Notes: generated by a model not told the origin, from the sequence alone. 64,000 bases of DNA from Asanoa ishikariensis (GCF_900107455.1 NZ_FNQB01000007.1:114456-178455); one strand, 5' to 3'. Positions 33,628 to 46,437 are shown, counted from the first letter of the stretch. Translations and numbers: made by a program.

Positions 33628-35025
33628 TCAGCCGTGGGCCTTGCCCCGCCCGCCCGGGCCGGTCTTCTTGCGGGGCTTGACCGTCACCGAGATCGGGCTG
33701 CCCTCGAAGCCGAACTCCTCACGCAGCTTCCGCTCGACGAACCGCTGGTAGCCGGGGTCGAGCAGGCCGGTGGTGAACAGCACGAAGCGCGGTGGCCGGG
33801 TGCCCGCCTGAGTGGCGAAGAGCACACGGGGTGCCCGCCCGCCGCGGACCGGGTGCGGGGTCTCCTGCACGAGCGCGGTCAGCCACTGGTTAAGCTGGCC
33901 GGTCGGCACCCGGGCCTCCCAGGACGCCAGCGCCTTGCGCAGCGCGGGAGCCAGCTTGTCGACCGCCCGGCCGGTCTTGGCCGAGATGTTGACCCGGATC
34001 GCCCACGGGATCCGCTTGAGCTCGCGGTCGATCTCCTTCTCGAGCTGGTAGCGCCGGTCGTCGTCGACCAGGTCCCACTTGTTGAAGGCGATGACCAGGG
34101 CCCGGCCGGCCTCGACCACCATCGTCAGGATCCGCTGGTCCTGCTCGCTGATGGGCTCGGACGCGTCGAGCAGCACGGCGGCCACCTCGGCGGCCTCGAT
34201 CGCGCCGGCGGTGCGCAGCGACGCGTAATATTCCGTGCCGCTCGCGTGGCTGACCCGCTTGCGAAGCCCGGCGGTGTCGACGAGCTGCCAGGTCTCGCCG
34301 CCGATGCCGACCAGCGAGTCGACCGGGTCGACGGTGGTGCCCGCGACCGAGTCGACGACCGCGCGCTCCTCCTTGGCCAGCTTGTTGAGCAGCGATGACT
34401 TGCCGACGTTGGGCCGGCCGACCAGCGCCACCCGGCGCGGGCCGCGCGGGGCGTCGTCGTCGATCGGCGGCGCCGGCTCCGGCATCGCGGCGAGGATCAG
34501 GTCGAGCAGGTCGCCGGAGCCCCGGCCGTGCAGCGCGGAGACCACCTGTGGCTCGCCGAGGCCGAGCGTCCAGAGCGAGACGGCCTCCATCTCGATCGCG
34601 TTGTTGTCGGCCTTGTTGGCGACCAGGATCACCGGCTTGTTGCTGCGCCGGAGCATCCGCACCGCGGCCTCGTCGACGTCGGTCGAGCCGACCATCGCGT
34701 CGACCACGAACAGCACCACGTCGGCGGTCTGCACGGCGATCTCGGCCTGCATCGCGATGGCCTTGGCCCGGTCGCGCGCGTCGGGCTCCCAGCCGCCGGT
34801 GTCGACGACCGTGAACTGGCGGCCGTTCCACTGGGCGTCGTAGGGCACCCGGTCCCGGGTCACGCCCGGGGTGTCCTCCACGACGGCCTGCCGGCGACCG
34901 ATAATCCGGTTGACCAATGTGGACTTGCCCACGTTGGGCCGGCCGACCACGGCGACCACCGGCACAGGGCCGGTGTCGATGGCGTCGGCATCCACATCGG
35001 ACACCTCAGGATAGGGCGACGTCAT
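33628..35025 (-). CDS. der: ribosome biogenesis GTPase Der (EngA)
   Basis: A 465-residue double GTPase needed for 50S subunit maturation. Two P-loops are present, [13 protein letters not shown] near residue 25 and [13 protein letters not shown] near residue 200, each followed by a G3 motif (VDTGGW and VDTAGLR) and NKxD (NKAD, NKWD). The C-terminal 100 residues form the KH-like RNA-binding domain, ending in a basic [15 protein letters not shown] tail. The ATG overlaps the cmk stop (ATGA), the conserved cmk-der coupling. The frame is open far upstream inside cmk, but that is shadow. Confidence 0.97.
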   Translation of the reverse strand: MTSPYPEVSDVDADAIDTGPVPVVAVVGRPNVGKSTLVNRIIGRRQAVVEDTPGVTRDRVPYDAQWNGRQFTVVDTGGWEPDARDRAKAIAMQAEIAVQTADVVLFVVDAMVGSTDVDEAAVRMLRRSNKPVILVANKADNNAIEMEAVSLWTLGLGEPQVVSALHGRGSGDLLDLILAAMPEPAPPIDDDAPRGPRRVALVGRPNVGKSSLLNKLAKEERAVVDSVAGTTVDPVDSLVGIGGETWQLVDTAGLRKRVSHASGTEYYASLRTAGAIEAAEVAAVLLDASEPISEQDQRILTMVVEAGRALVIAFNKWDLVDDDRRYQLEKEIDRELKRIPWAIRVNISAKTGRAVDKLAPALRKALASWEARVPTGQLNQWLTALVQETPHPVRGGRAPRVLFATQAGTRPPRFVLFTTGLLDPGYQRFVERKLREEFGFEGSPISVTVKPRKKTGPGGRGKAHG

Positions 35026-35690
35026 GCCGTCACCATGGCACGCAACCGCGCGACCGCCTCGTCGATGCCCATCGCCGTGGTGTCGAGCACCACCGCGTCG
35101 GCCGCCTGCTGCAGCGGGTCGGCCGCCCGGGTGGAGTCGAGCGTGTCGCGCCGCAGGAGATCGGCGTGGGTGTCGTCGACGGACGCGGTGGTCTCCAGCG
35201 AGCGGCGCCGGGCGCGCGCGTCGGCGGACGCCGTCAGATAGACCTTGAGGTCGGCGTCGGGCGCCACGACCGCGCCGATGTCGCGGCCCTCGACCACGAT
35301 CCGGCCGGCCGACTCGATCAACGCACGTTGCTGTCCCACCAGTAGCTGGCGCACCGCGGGCACGGCCGCCACCGCGGACACCGCGGCGGTCACCTCCGGG
35401 CCCCGAATGTCGGCGTCGACGTCGACCCCGTCGGCCCGCACGTGCGGGGCCGTCGGGTCGGTGCCGATCGCCAGGTCGAGCTCGCCGGCCACCTTTGTGA
35501 TCCCTTCCAGGTCGGACAGGTCGACGCCGTAGCGCAGCACCGCCCACGTCACGGCCCGGTACATCGCGCCCGTGTCTAGATATTGAGCGTCGAGCGCGGA
35601 CGCCAGCCGCCTCGAAACGGTGGATTTGCCGGAACCCGACGGGCCGTCCACGGCCACCACACACCGACCGTTAGCCAACTCGTCTGCCAC
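35022..35690 (-). CDS. cmk: cytidylate kinase
   Basis: A 222-residue kinase converting (d)CMP to (d)CDP with ATP. It has the P-loop [16 protein letters not shown] at about residues 14-29, [13 protein letters not shown] for nucleotide binding and [10 protein letters not shown] near residue 150. Length and order are normal. It sits between the pseudouridine synthase and der in the usual actinobacterial order. Confidence 0.97.
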   Translation of the reverse strand: MADELANGRCVVAVDGPSGSGKSTVSRRLASALDAQYLDTGAMYRAVTWAVLRYGVDLSDLEGITKVAGELDLAIGTDPTAPHVRADGVDVDADIRGPEVTAAVSAVAAVPAVRQLLVGQQRALIESAGRIVVEGRDIGAVVAPDADLKVYLTASADARARRRSLETTASVDDTHADLLRRDTLDSTRAADPLQQAADAVVLDTTAMGIDEAVARLRAMVTA

Positions 35691-35735
35691 CGTTCCTCCT
35701 CGCCGTCAGCACCTATTCTGCCTGGTCGGGCAGAA

Positions 35736-36461
35736 TCAATCGCCGACGGCCTTGAACAGTGCCCCGACCTCGGCGTTCGTGAGGCGCCTGGTGCGACCGG
35801 GTTTGAGATCACCGAGGCGGATCGGCCCGATCGCGGTGCGCACGAGCCGGTTGACCGGGTGGCCGACGGCGTCCATCATCCGGCGGACGATCCGGTTGCG
35901 CCCCTCGTGGATCACGATCTCGATCTGCGCCGACCGGGCGAACGCGTCGACCAGCCGGAACTTGTCGACCTTGGCCGGGCCGTCCTCGAGCTCGACGCCG
36001 CTGAGCAGCGACCGGCCGACCGCCCGCGGCAGCGGACCGGGCACCTCGAGCACGTAGGTCTTCGGCACCCCGAACGAGGGGTGCATCAGCTTGTGCGCCA
36101 GCGTGCCGTCGTTGGTCAGCAGCAGCAGGCCCTCGCTGTCGGTGTCGAGCCGCCCCACGTGGTAGACCCGCTGGTCGACCCGGTCGAGGAACTCGTCGAG
36201 CGCGGTGCGCCCCTTCTCGTCGGCCATCGTCGAGACCACCCCGCGCGGCTTGTTGAACGCGAGATAGACCAGGTTCTGGTCGACGATCAACCGCTGCCCG
36301 TCGACGTAGATCTCCGCGCGGTCCGAGTCGACCTTGTCACCGAGCTGGGCGACCTTGCCGTCGACCGTCACCCGGCCACGGAAGATCAGGTCCTCACAAG
36401 CCCTGCGGGACCCTACACCGGCGCTGGCCAGCACCTTTTGTAGGCGCTCAGCGTTCGCCAT
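35736..36461 (-). CDS. 23S rRNA pseudouridine synthase (RluB/RsuA family)
   Basis: A 241-residue enzyme that isomerises uridine in rRNA. An N-terminal S4 RNA-binding domain (RLQKVLASAGVGSRRACEDLI) is followed by the catalytic domain with YLAFNKPRGVVST and GRLDTDSEGLLLLTNDG, where the Asp is catalytic, and EGRNRIVRRMMDAVGHPV. I start at MANAERLQ (behind GAGGTG); an ATG six codons earlier is possible. The 5' end overlaps scpB by 14 bases. RluB is the most likely class, but the target nucleotide cannot be fixed from sequence. Confidence 0.94.
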   Translation of the reverse strand: MANAERLQKVLASAGVGSRRACEDLIFRGRVTVDGKVAQLGDKVDSDRAEIYVDGQRLIVDQNLVYLAFNKPRGVVSTMADEKGRTALDEFLDRVDQRVYHVGRLDTDSEGLLLLTNDGTLAHKLMHPSFGVPKTYVLEVPGPLPRAVGRSLLSGVELEDGPAKVDKFRLVDAFARSAQIEIVIHEGRNRIVRRMMDAVGHPVNRLVRTAIGPIRLGDLKPGRTRRLTNAEVGALFKAVGD

Positions 36462-37368
36462 CTGCCACCTCGTCGACATCGTCAGGAAGGAACGGCGCCA
36501 GGTCCGGGAGCTGGTCGACAGTGTCGAGTCCGAGCTTCTCCAGGAACAGCGTCGTCGTGCGGTAAAGGTACGCGCCCGTCTCCGGCTCCGTGCCGGCCTC
36601 CTCCACGAGACCCCGCGCGGTGAGTGTGCGTACGACGCCGTCGCAGTTCACACCCCGGATGGCGGAGATCCGGCCTCGGGTGACGGGCTGCTTGTAAGCG
36701 ATCACCGCGAGGGTCTCCAGCGCCGCCTGGGTCAGCCGCACCGACTGCCCGTCGAGGACGAACCGTTCGACGTACGCGGCGTACTGCGGACGGGTGTAAA
36801 GCCGCCACCCGCCGGCGGCCCGGCGCAGCTCGAAGCCGTGCCCGGCCGAGGTGTAGCCGGCCGAGATCGACTCCAGCGCCGCCGCCACCCGCTCCGTGGG
36901 CAGTTCGAGCACCTGCGCCAGGACGATCTCCTGCACCGGCTCGTCCACGACGAGCATGATCGCCTCCAGGGCGCCCCGCAGCTCATCCTCATCGATGGTC
37001 GGAATTTCGGCATCGGATACGCGCGACGTTGCGGGCGTGGCGACCTCGGCCGCACTGTCGCCCGGGGTGGCGCCGGGGTCGGCCTCATCGGCCAGGTCGA
37101 CCAGCTCGGTGTCGGGCGGCGCCTCGGGCAGCTCGGCCGCGACCAGCGGGTCCAGCTCCTCGGGCGCGGTGACGTCCTCGGCGGCGCCGATCGCCTGTGC
37201 CGCGTCGATCGTGTCGGCCTCTGCCGCGAGCTCAGACTCCTCCGCAGGTTCCGGCTCGGTCACCCCTTCGGGCTCTTGGCGTGGGCGTTCCCATGGGGGC
37301 ACCCAGGCTGCTGCCTGTTCGGCCAGGGATGCCTCGCGGCCCGGGTCGGCGCCGCCGCGCTCCGTCAC
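36448..37368 (-). CDS. scpB: segregation and condensation protein B
   Basis: A 306-residue kleisin-partner protein. The conserved tandem winged-helix domain starts only at about residue 125 (EDELRGALEAIMLVVDEPV) and includes QAALETLAVIAYKQPVTRGRISAIRGV. The first 120 residues are an acidic Ala/Glu/Pro-rich extension absent from short ScpB proteins but frequent in actinomycetes. With ScpA it loads on the SMC dimer for chromosome organisation. It overlaps scpA at 37365-37368. Confidence 0.95.
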   Translation of the reverse strand: MTERGGADPGREASLAEQAAAWVPPWERPRQEPEGVTEPEPAEESELAAEADTIDAAQAIGAAEDVTAPEELDPLVAAELPEAPPDTELVDLADEADPGATPGDSAAEVATPATSRVSDAEIPTIDEDELRGALEAIMLVVDEPVQEIVLAQVLELPTERVAAALESISAGYTSAGHGFELRRAAGGWRLYTRPQYAAYVERFVLDGQSVRLTQAALETLAVIAYKQPVTRGRISAIRGVNCDGVVRTLTARGLVEEAGTEPETGAYLYRTTTLFLEKLGLDTVDQLPDLAPFLPDDVDEVADGER

Positions 37369-38327
37369 TGGTCCTGCTCCTTAGCTTGTTCAGCTTCTTC
37401 CGGTGCCGGCTGCTCCGGTGTGCCGGCGTACTCGTCGACCTTCAGCTCGCCGACCGCGTCGCCGCCGATCCAGCGGACCGTCAGCTCGCCCAGGGCCTGC
37501 ACCTGCTCGAAGCCGATCAGGTTCTCCCGGTAGAGCTCCAGCAGCGCCAGGAACCGGGCGACCACCTCGAGCGTGCTCTCGCAGTCGATGGTCAGCACCT
37601 GGAACGTCGCCGTGCCGGACCGCCGGATCCGGTCGCGCAGCAGTATCGCGTGCTCGCGGACGCTGACCTTGACGTCGTGGATGTGCGCGATCGACACCGT
37701 GGGCGGAGCCGCTTTGGGGGTCATCGCCCTGATCGCGAGTTTCAGCAGCCGGTCGGCACCGATCCCGAGGACGAGCTCCGGCAGCGCCTCCGCGTACCGC
37801 GGCTCCAGGGTGACCGCCCGCGGGTAGCGCCGGGCGCCCTCCTGCTCCAGCAGCGCGATGTGGGCGGCCGCCTCCTTGAACGCCTTGTACTGCAGGAGCC
37901 GGGCGAACAGCAGGTCGCGGGCCTCCAGCAGGGCCAGGTCCTCTTCGTTCTCCACCTGGGCGGCGGGCAGCAGCCGGGCCGCCTTGAGGTCGAGCAGGGT
38001 GGCCGCCACGACCAGGAACTCGCTTGCCTCGTCGAGCGGCCAGTCGTCGCCCATCGCCCGGATGTAGGCGATGAACTCGTCGGTGACGCTGCTCAGCGAC
38101 ACCTCGGTGACGTCGAGCTTGTGCTTGCCGATGAGCTGGAGCAGCAGGTCGAACGGGCCGGTGAAGTTGGCCAGCCGCACGGTGAACCCGGTCGCCGGTG
38201 CCGCGTCGGGCGTCAGGGCGTCGGCTGGCACCGACCCCTCGACCACGACGGGCGACGCAGGGGAAGCATCGGGTTCACTCACCGTTCGACCGTAGTCCAC
38301 CGCTGTAACGGCGCCGTTCACGCCCAC
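37365..38327 (-). CDS. scpA: segregation and condensation protein A (kleisin)
   Basis: A roughly 320-residue kleisin linking SMC heads. The N-terminal SMC-neck binding region reads FTGPFDLLLQLIGKHKLDVTEV (given in part), followed by DEFIAYIRAM and LLDLKAARLLP. The C-terminal winged helix includes CESTLEVVARFLALLELYR. The start is uncertain: GTG codons at 38327, 38321 (GAGG seven bases upstream) and 38282 are all in frame; the first 45 residues are not conserved. It is downstream of parA and upstream of scpB. Confidence 0.94.
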   Translation of the reverse strand: MGVNGAVTAVDYGRTVSEPDASPASPVVVEGSVPADALTPDAAPATGFTVRLANFTGPFDLLLQLIGKHKLDVTEVSLSSVTDEFIAYIRAMGDDWPLDEASEFLVVAATLLDLKAARLLPAAQVENEEDLALLEARDLLFARLLQYKAFKEAAAHIALLEQEGARRYPRAVTLEPRYAEALPELVLGIGADRLLKLAIRAMTPKAAPPTVSIAHIHDVKVSVREHAILLRDRIRRSGTATFQVLTIDCESTLEVVARFLALLELYRENLIGFEQVQALGELTVRWIGGDAVGELKVDEYAGTPEQPAPEEAEQAKEQDQ

Positions 38328-38373
38328 ACCTCACGCACCGTCAGCACCGGCAGAAGGCCGGTGGAACCAAAGA

Positions 38374-39303
38374 TCAGCGCTCAGCTTGCGCGGCGATGAC
38401 CTCTCGGGCGAGCTGGCGGTAGTTGCGGGCACCGGACGACGCTGGGTCGAGCGTGGTGATCGGCGCGCCGGCCACGGTCGACTCGGGGAACTTGACCGTC
38501 TTGGTGATCACGGTCTGGTAGACCTTGTCGCCGAACGCCTCGACCACCCGTTGGAGCACCTGGCGGCAGTGGGTGGTGCGGCTGTCGTACATCGTGGCCA
38601 GGATGCCCTCGAGCTCGAGGTCGAAGTTGAGCCGCTCGCGCACCTTGTCGATGGTGTCGAGCAACAGGGCCACACCGCGCAGGCTGAAGAACTCGCACTC
38701 CAGCGGGATGAGCACGCCGTGCGCCACGGTCAGCGCGTTGATCGCGAGCAGGCCCAGCGACGGCTGGCAGTCGATCAGGATGTAGTCGTATTCCTTGCGG
38801 ACCGAGCGCAGCACCCGGGCCAGCGCCATCTCGCGGGCGACCTCGTTGACGAGCTGGATCTCGGCAGCCGACAGGTCGATGTTGGCCGGCAGCAGGTGCA
38901 GCCCGGCGACGTCGGTCTTGATCACCACGTCTTCGGCCATGACGTCGTCCTGCATCAGCAGGTTGTAGATCGACAGGTCGAGGTTGTGCGGGTTGACGCC
39001 GAGGCCGACCGAGAGCGCACCCTGCGGGTCGAAGTCGACGAGCAGCACGCGGCGGCCGTATTCGGCCAGCGCGGCGCCGAGATTGATGGTCGACGTGGTC
39101 TTGCCCACGCCACCCTTCTGGTTGGCCAGGGCGATGATCCGCGCCGGGCCGTGCCGATCGGTCGGCATCGGCTCGGGGATCGGCTTGCGCATCGTGTAGG
39201 CGGCCGGGTCGGCCGGGCCGAGCTCGGCACCGAGGTCGAGAGCGGACTGTTGCGCACGGAGCTGCGAGGTCCACGCCTCGGCACGGTCACCGTTGCCAGC
39301 CAT
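38374..39303 (-). CDS. ParA-family chromosome/plasmid partitioning ATPase
   Basis: A 309-residue MinD/ParA ATPase. Deviant Walker A is NQKGGVGKTTSTINLG (about residues 59-74), the switch I region VDFDPQGALS and the later IDCQPSLGLLAINAL. The first 55 residues are a variable charged extension. In actinobacteria this gene lies beside scpA rather than with parB at the origin, so it is a second ParA-like protein associated with chromosome segregation rather than the oriC ParA. I start at MAGNGDRA; the frame is open 33 codons upstream. Confidence 0.92.
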   Translation of the reverse strand: MAGNGDRAEAWTSQLRAQQSALDLGAELGPADPAAYTMRKPIPEPMPTDRHGPARIIALANQKGGVGKTTSTINLGAALAEYGRRVLLVDFDPQGALSVGLGVNPHNLDLSIYNLLMQDDVMAEDVVIKTDVAGLHLLPANIDLSAAEIQLVNEVAREMALARVLRSVRKEYDYILIDCQPSLGLLAINALTVAHGVLIPLECEFFSLRGVALLLDTIDKVRERLNFDLELEGILATMYDSRTTHCRQVLQRVVEAFGDKVYQTVITKTVKFPESTVAGAPITTLDPASSGARNYRQLAREVIAAQAER

Positions 39304-39417
39304 GTCCCTGCCTACCCCCTCCCGACGAACGTCCCACGCCGGAGTCCCGACTGTACGCCACGTCCCACCGGCCCCGGGTGCACCATATCGGCGTGTCGAC
39401 ACGCCAAGAAGCGGGTG

Positions 39418-40353
39418 TCAGCTATGTGCCCGCGGGTGTGCGGTGGCGTAAACCTCGCGCAACCGCTCCACCGTGACCAACGTGTATACCTGCGTCGTGG
39501 TCACGGACGCGTGCCCCAGCAGTTCCTGCACCACCCGCACATCGGCCCCGCCGTCGAGCAGATGCGTCGCGTACGAGTGCCGCAACGTGTGCGGAGACAC
39601 GGCCCGCGCGCCCTCGACCGGCAGCCCGGCGCCGGCCGCGGCCTTGCGCAGGATCGCCCACGCGCTCTGCCGCGACAACGGCCCACCGCGGGCGTTGAGG
39701 AACACGGCCGGCGCTTTGGCCGCGAGGGCCGGACGGCCCCGCACCAGGTAGGCGTCCAACGCGGCCCGCGCGTAACCACCGACCGGGACGATCCGCGTCC
39801 GTCCGCCCTTGCCGTGCAGAGTGGCCGAGCCACTCTCCAGATCGAGGTCGTCGACGGCCGCGCCAACCGCCTCGGAGATCCGCGCACCGGTGCCGTAGAG
39901 GAACTCCAGCAACGCCCGGTCGCGTAGCTCAAGCGGCCCGTCGCCGCCGACGGACTCGAGCAGCCGCAGCACCTCGTCGACTTCGAGCGCCTTGGGCAGC
40001 CGGCGGGGCAGGCTCGGCGGCTTGACGTCGCGGCTGGCGTCGTCGGCGGCCAGCCCCTCGCGCACCGCGAACCGGTGCAGCCCGCGCACGGCGGAGGTGG
40101 CCCGGGCCGCGGACGCCGCCGACAGCGGCGGGTGCTCCGCGTCACCGTCCCGCAAGGCGGCGACATGCCCGGCGATCTCGGCCGGCGTCGCCGCCGCGAG
40201 GTCCGTCACCCCACGCCGGGCCAAGGTCACGAGATAGCGATCGAGATCACGCCGGTACGACGTCAGCGTGTTGCCCGACAGCCCACGCTCGACGGTCAGG
40301 TGGTCGAGGTAGACGCGGACCGCCCGCCGCAGAGCGGCCGCCGGCTCAGGCAT
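39418..40353 (-). CDS. xerD: site-specific tyrosine recombinase XerD
   Basis: A 311-residue tyrosine recombinase resolving chromosome dimers at dif. The N-terminal core-binding domain reads [22 protein letters not shown] (in part). Catalytic residues are visible as GTGARISE (Arg), [10 protein letters not shown] (Lys), [12 protein letters not shown] (His and Arg), [14 protein letters not shown] (His and nucleophile Tyr). Length and the conserved position beside parA argue for a housekeeping XerD, not a phage integrase. The frame continues 49 codons upstream in a Pro/Ala/Ser-rich stretch with its own ATG at 40500. Confidence 0.95.
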   Translation of the reverse strand: MPEPAAALRRAVRVYLDHLTVERGLSGNTLTSYRRDLDRYLVTLARRGVTDLAAATPAEIAGHVAALRDGDAEHPPLSAASAARATSAVRGLHRFAVREGLAADDASRDVKPPSLPRRLPKALEVDEVLRLLESVGGDGPLELRDRALLEFLYGTGARISEAVGAAVDDLDLESGSATLHGKGGRTRIVPVGGYARAALDAYLVRGRPALAAKAPAVFLNARGGPLSRQSAWAILRKAAAGAGLPVEGARAVSPHTLRHSYATHLLDGGADVRVVQELLGHASVTTTQVYTLVTVERLREVYATAHPRAHS

Positions 40354-40565
40354 TTCACTCGCGGGTGCCGGCGCGGACGCGGGCTCGCCCACCCCACGCG
40401 ACGGCGAGGCAGGCGCGGGCTTGGCGCCCGCGCGCGACCGTCGCGCGGACGCGGTGCCGCCCGGCGCGCCCGAAGGCGACACTGCTGCGGGTTCGGGCAT
40501 CGCGCGCGACGGCGGCGCCGGTGACTGTGGTGCTTCACCGGCGCCGGGCGTCGCGTGCGTCGCGG

Positions 40566-41681
40566 TCAGGCCAGCGCCTCCGCCAGCGGCAGGTGCCTCA
40601 TGCCGTGCGCCTCCGCGACCGGGCCGTAGGTGACCTGGCCGTCGTAGGTGTTCAGGCCCAGGGCCAGCGCCGGGTCGCGGCGCAGCGCGTCGCGCCAGCC
40701 GCGGTTGGCGAGCTCCAGGGCGTACGGCAGCGTGACGTTGGTCAGCGCGTAGGTGCTGGTGTGCGGCACCGCGCCGGGCATGTTGGCCACGCAGTAGAAC
40801 ATCGACTCGTGGACCTTGTAGGTCGGGTCCGCGTGCGTCGTCGGACGCGAGTCCTCGAAGCAGCCGCCCTGGTCGATCGAGATGTCGACGAGCACGCTGC
40901 CCGGCTTCATCCGGCTGACGAGCTCGTTCGAGATCAGCGTCGGGGCTTTGGCACCGGGCACCAGCACCGCGCCGATCACCATGTCGGCGTCGAGAACAGC
41001 CCGCTCGACCTCGTACGCGTTCGAGGCGACGGTCTGCAGGTGGCCCTGGTAGATCGCGTCAGCCTGGCGGAGCTTGTTGATGTTGCGGTCGAGCAGGAGC
41101 ACCTCGGCCTGCATGCCGAGCGCTATCGCGGCCGCGTTCATGCCGGAGACGCCGGCGCCGATCACGACGACCTTGGCCGCGTACACGCCGGAGACGCCGC
41201 CCATCAGGATGCCTCGGCCGCCGCCCTGGCGCATCAGCGTGTAGGCGCCGACCTGCGGTGCGAGCCGGCCCGCGACCTCGGACATCGGGGCGAGCAGCGG
41301 GAGCGCGCGGTCGACGGTCTCGACGGTCTCGTACGCGATGCCGGTGACCTTGCGGTCGATCAGCGCGTCGGTGCACTCCTTGGACGCGGCGAGGTGCAGA
41401 TAGGTGAAGAGCACCTGGCCCGCGCGCATGCGGTGGTGTTCCTCGGCGATCGGCTCCTTGACCTTGAGCACCAGGTCGGCGGTGCCCCAGACCTCGTCCG
41501 GCCCCGGCAGGATCGTCGCACCGGCCGCGGCGAACTCGTCGTCCGTGATGGACGAGCCGAGCCCGGCACCGGACTCGACGAAGACCTCGTGACCCGCGCG
41601 GGCGAACTCGTGGACGCCTGCCGGCGTGATCGCCACGCGGTACTCGTGGTTCTTCACCTCGCGTGGGATTCCGACCTTCAC
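40566..41681 (-). CDS. ald: alanine dehydrogenase
   Basis: A 371-residue NAD-dependent enzyme interconverting L-alanine and pyruvate plus ammonia. It opens with [20 protein letters not shown], the family hallmark, and has the nucleotide fold [18 protein letters not shown] near residue 170, the catalytic His in YLHLAASKE and an Asp in [10 protein letters not shown]. Length is exactly that of family members. It stands alone between xerD and a hairpin terminator, so it probably has its own promoter. Confidence 0.97.
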   Translation of the reverse strand: MKVGIPREVKNHEYRVAITPAGVHEFARAGHEVFVESGAGLGSSITDDEFAAAGATILPGPDEVWGTADLVLKVKEPIAEEHHRMRAGQVLFTYLHLAASKECTDALIDRKVTGIAYETVETVDRALPLLAPMSEVAGRLAPQVGAYTLMRQGGGRGILMGGVSGVYAAKVVVIGAGVSGMNAAAIALGMQAEVLLLDRNINKLRQADAIYQGHLQTVASNAYEVERAVLDADMVIGAVLVPGAKAPTLISNELVSRMKPGSVLVDISIDQGGCFEDSRPTTHADPTYKVHESMFYCVANMPGAVPHTSTYALTNVTLPYALELANRGWRDALRRDPALALGLNTYDGQVTYGPVAEAHGMRHLPLAEALA

Positions 41682-41843
41682 ATTGACACCTTCTCTCCCG
41701 CGTACGCCCGGTCACCGTTGACCAGGTCGTCTCCCGCGTCGGCGGCGAGTCTAGGGCGCCCCGGATCGCGGGGGCACACCCGCTCACCAGCGGACGCGCA
41801 TTCAGTATTGCCCGCGGCTCGTGATCACCACACGGGGGCCGAA

Positions 41844-41876
41844 AGAAGGGCCCCCTGTGACTCAGGAGGCCCTTCT
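41844..41876 (-). terminator. hairpin terminator after the Nudix gene
   Basis: A nine-base perfect stem AGAAGGGCC/GGCCCTTCT, extended by a second short CCT/AGG stem, with a 7-base loop region, lies 5 bases beyond the Nudix stop. On the leftward strand the stem is followed by TTTC. It should end the pyrG-Nudix transcript before ald. Confidence 0.82.
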
Positions 41877-41881
41877 GAAAC

Positions 41882-44292
<2,411 letters not shown>

Positions 44293-46437
44293 TCATGCCG
44301 CGCCGACACCCTCCGCGTCGACCTCCGGGGCCGGCTGGGCCGGCCTCGTGAAGTCGCTCGCGTGATCAAGCACACGTAGGGCGGTCAATGCCGCCATCGG
44401 GGCCACCACCGCCGCGGCCGCGCCGGCCAGGTCCAGGGCGGTCCCGCCGAGCAGCCCGCCGAGCACCACCGCGACGCCGATGCCGATCGCGCCGGCCCGC
44501 ACCGACGGATACAGCCCGTACGCCCGGCGCAGGCCACCCCAGTCGCGCAACAGCGCCAACCAGAGCAGCGCGGCGCCGACCAGGGCCAGCAGCGTCAGCG
44601 GGCTCCCGACCAGGGCGTCGAGGTTGGCCTTGCTGGCCCGTTGCAGCGTGGTGCCGCCGGTGCCGTCGCCGAGCGCCTCCACGAACCGGCCCAGGCTGCC
44701 GCGCTCGGCGGCCGGCTGGCGCACCTCGATCCAGGCGAACACCGAGGTCACCGCGACTCCGGCCACCGACGCCCCGGCCAGCCGGCCCAGGGTGAGCCAG
44801 CCGCCGGTGCTGAGCGCCGTGGCGATGCACACACCGGCGGTCAACGCCACCGCGCCGATCGGGTCCGAGCCGACGTAGGGGCTGCCGACCAGGAACACTC
44901 CCACCGCACCGACCACGGCCACCACGAACGGGCGCCACGACTTGCTGAAGCGCTGGGCTAGCACGCCTGACCCGAGCAGGACACCGGTGAGGAAGACGCC
45001 CAGACCGACCGTGCCGACACCCGCGTACCGGTTGCCGTCCAGGACCGAGTAGCCCGCCACGCCGTTGAGCTGCAGCCGGGCGCCGGTGAGCAGGTCGAGG
45101 CCGACGACCGTGCCGGCGATCGTCACCACCATCGCCAGCGGCCCCAGGGTGCGCCGGAAGGCCGGGGCCAGCCGGACCGCGGCGGTGGCGGCGGCGAGCA
45201 CGAACACCTGCACCGCGGCGAACAGGTAGCCCGGCTGCCCGCCCCGCCACCACGGCACCAGGTCCGCGACGATGGCGGCCGGGATCGCGAGCGCGGACGC
45301 GAGCAGCAGGATCTCCACGGCGTCGCTGATCGGCTTGCGGACCGACGGCTCGTCGCCGCCGTGCCGCCGGGCCCGCCGCAGCAGCGGCACCACGACGATC
45401 GCCAGCACCAACTGCACCGCCGCGAGCACGCCGAAGAACCAGGTCGCGACCGACTGCTGCGCGCCCGCCTCGCGGTCGGCGTCGGCCGGGAAGGTCACCG
45501 CGTCGGGCAGCCGCTCGGGCCGGCCGGCGACCGAGGTCGCGGGCTGGCCGACGAACCGCCGTTCCGGCAACGGCCGGTTGAGCGTGGTCAGCGCGGTCGG
45601 CGCCAGGTCGACGAGCTGGATGTAGCCCTCCCGCCCGGTGCTCGGCGATGTCAGCCAGCCGCCCTCCCAGCCCGGGCCGTCGGCGATCGCCACGTGCAGC
45701 CGGCTCGTCTGGTCGGTGTCGGCCAGCCCGGCGACCAGCACGAGCGAGTTGTCCGGTCGGGCGGCGAGCACCCGGGCCAGCACGGCGTCGGCCCGCGCGG
45801 CGGCGGTCTGCCGCACCGCCGGGTCCGCGCCGCTGACCGCGCCCAGGTCGACCATGCTGAGCGTGCATTCGCTCAGCAGCTTTCGCGGGTCGGCGGGCAG
45901 CTCGGGCTCGTAGGTGTCGACCCGGCCGTACGGCCGTGCGGCGGCGACGGCGGCGCCCGGCCCGACGGCGGAGGTGCAGCGCACCGACTCGGGCAACGCA
46001 CCCGGCACGGCGCCCCAGGTCTGCGACCGCTGGTTGTACTGCACCGCCTGCCGATCCAGGTCGGGCAGGAACGCGCCGATGCCGTCCGGACGCTGCACGT
46101 CGACGGTGAGCGGCGGGCAGGCCGCGGTGACCGGCGTGCTGCGCCGCCACCCGGCGAAGTTGCCGGCGCCGAGGGTCAGCCAACCGTCGACCGGGCACGT
46201 CGGCTTGAGCGCCGACCGCACCGACAGCGAGCCGATCGAGCCGTGCTCGGCCAGCCGCCACAGGTTGGGTGTGCCGCCCTCGGTGACGTCTTCCCAGCGC
46301 AGCCCCGGAATGCCCACCAGCACGACGTAGTCGGCCGACCGCCGCGGCTCCGCGGTCGCCGGGCGGATCGACAGTGCGGCCAGGCCGCCGGCCAGGGACA
46401 GCACCACGAGGAGGTACGGGACGATCCGCCGGATCAT
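44293..46437 (-). CDS. alkaline-phosphatase-like membrane protein
   Basis: A 714-residue envelope protein. A signal-anchor (YLLVVLSLAGGLAALSI) is followed by a 300-residue extracytoplasmic domain with an alkaline-phosphatase-superfamily flavour (VVLVGIPGLRWEDV, TPNLWRLAEHGSIGSLSVRS, LVAGLADTDQTS). From about residue 330 there are ten or so membrane helices. Several metal-ligand positions of true phosphatases are not obvious, so catalysis is uncertain. It lies in the murJ-GT4-pyrG cluster, overlapping the glycosyltransferase stop by four bases, which points to an envelope role. Confidence 0.8.
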   Translation of the reverse strand: MIRRIVPYLLVVLSLAGGLAALSIRPATAEPRRSADYVVLVGIPGLRWEDVTEGGTPNLWRLAEHGSIGSLSVRSALKPTCPVDGWLTLGAGNFAGWRRSTPVTAACPPLTVDVQRPDGIGAFLPDLDRQAVQYNQRSQTWGAVPGALPESVRCTSAVGPGAAVAAARPYGRVDTYEPELPADPRKLLSECTLSMVDLGAVSGADPAVRQTAAARADAVLARVLAARPDNSLVLVAGLADTDQTSRLHVAIADGPGWEGGWLTSPSTGREGYIQLVDLAPTALTTLNRPLPERRFVGQPATSVAGRPERLPDAVTFPADADREAGAQQSVATWFFGVLAAVQLVLAIVVVPLLRRARRHGGDEPSVRKPISDAVEILLLASALAIPAAIVADLVPWWRGGQPGYLFAAVQVFVLAAATAAVRLAPAFRRTLGPLAMVVTIAGTVVGLDLLTGARLQLNGVAGYSVLDGNRYAGVGTVGLGVFLTGVLLGSGVLAQRFSKSWRPFVVAVVGAVGVFLVGSPYVGSDPIGAVALTAGVCIATALSTGGWLTLGRLAGASVAGVAVTSVFAWIEVRQPAAERGSLGRFVEALGDGTGGTTLQRASKANLDALVGSPLTLLALVGAALLWLALLRDWGGLRRAYGLYPSVRAGAIGIGVAVVLGGLLGGTALDLAGAAAAVVAPMAALTALRVLDHASDFTRPAQPAPEVDAEGVGAA

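Noticed and set aside
39418..40353. Tyrosine recombinase as a mark of a prophage or integrative element
   Set aside because: Its length, its place beside parA and scpAB, and the absence of phage genes or att-like repeats fit housekeeping XerD.
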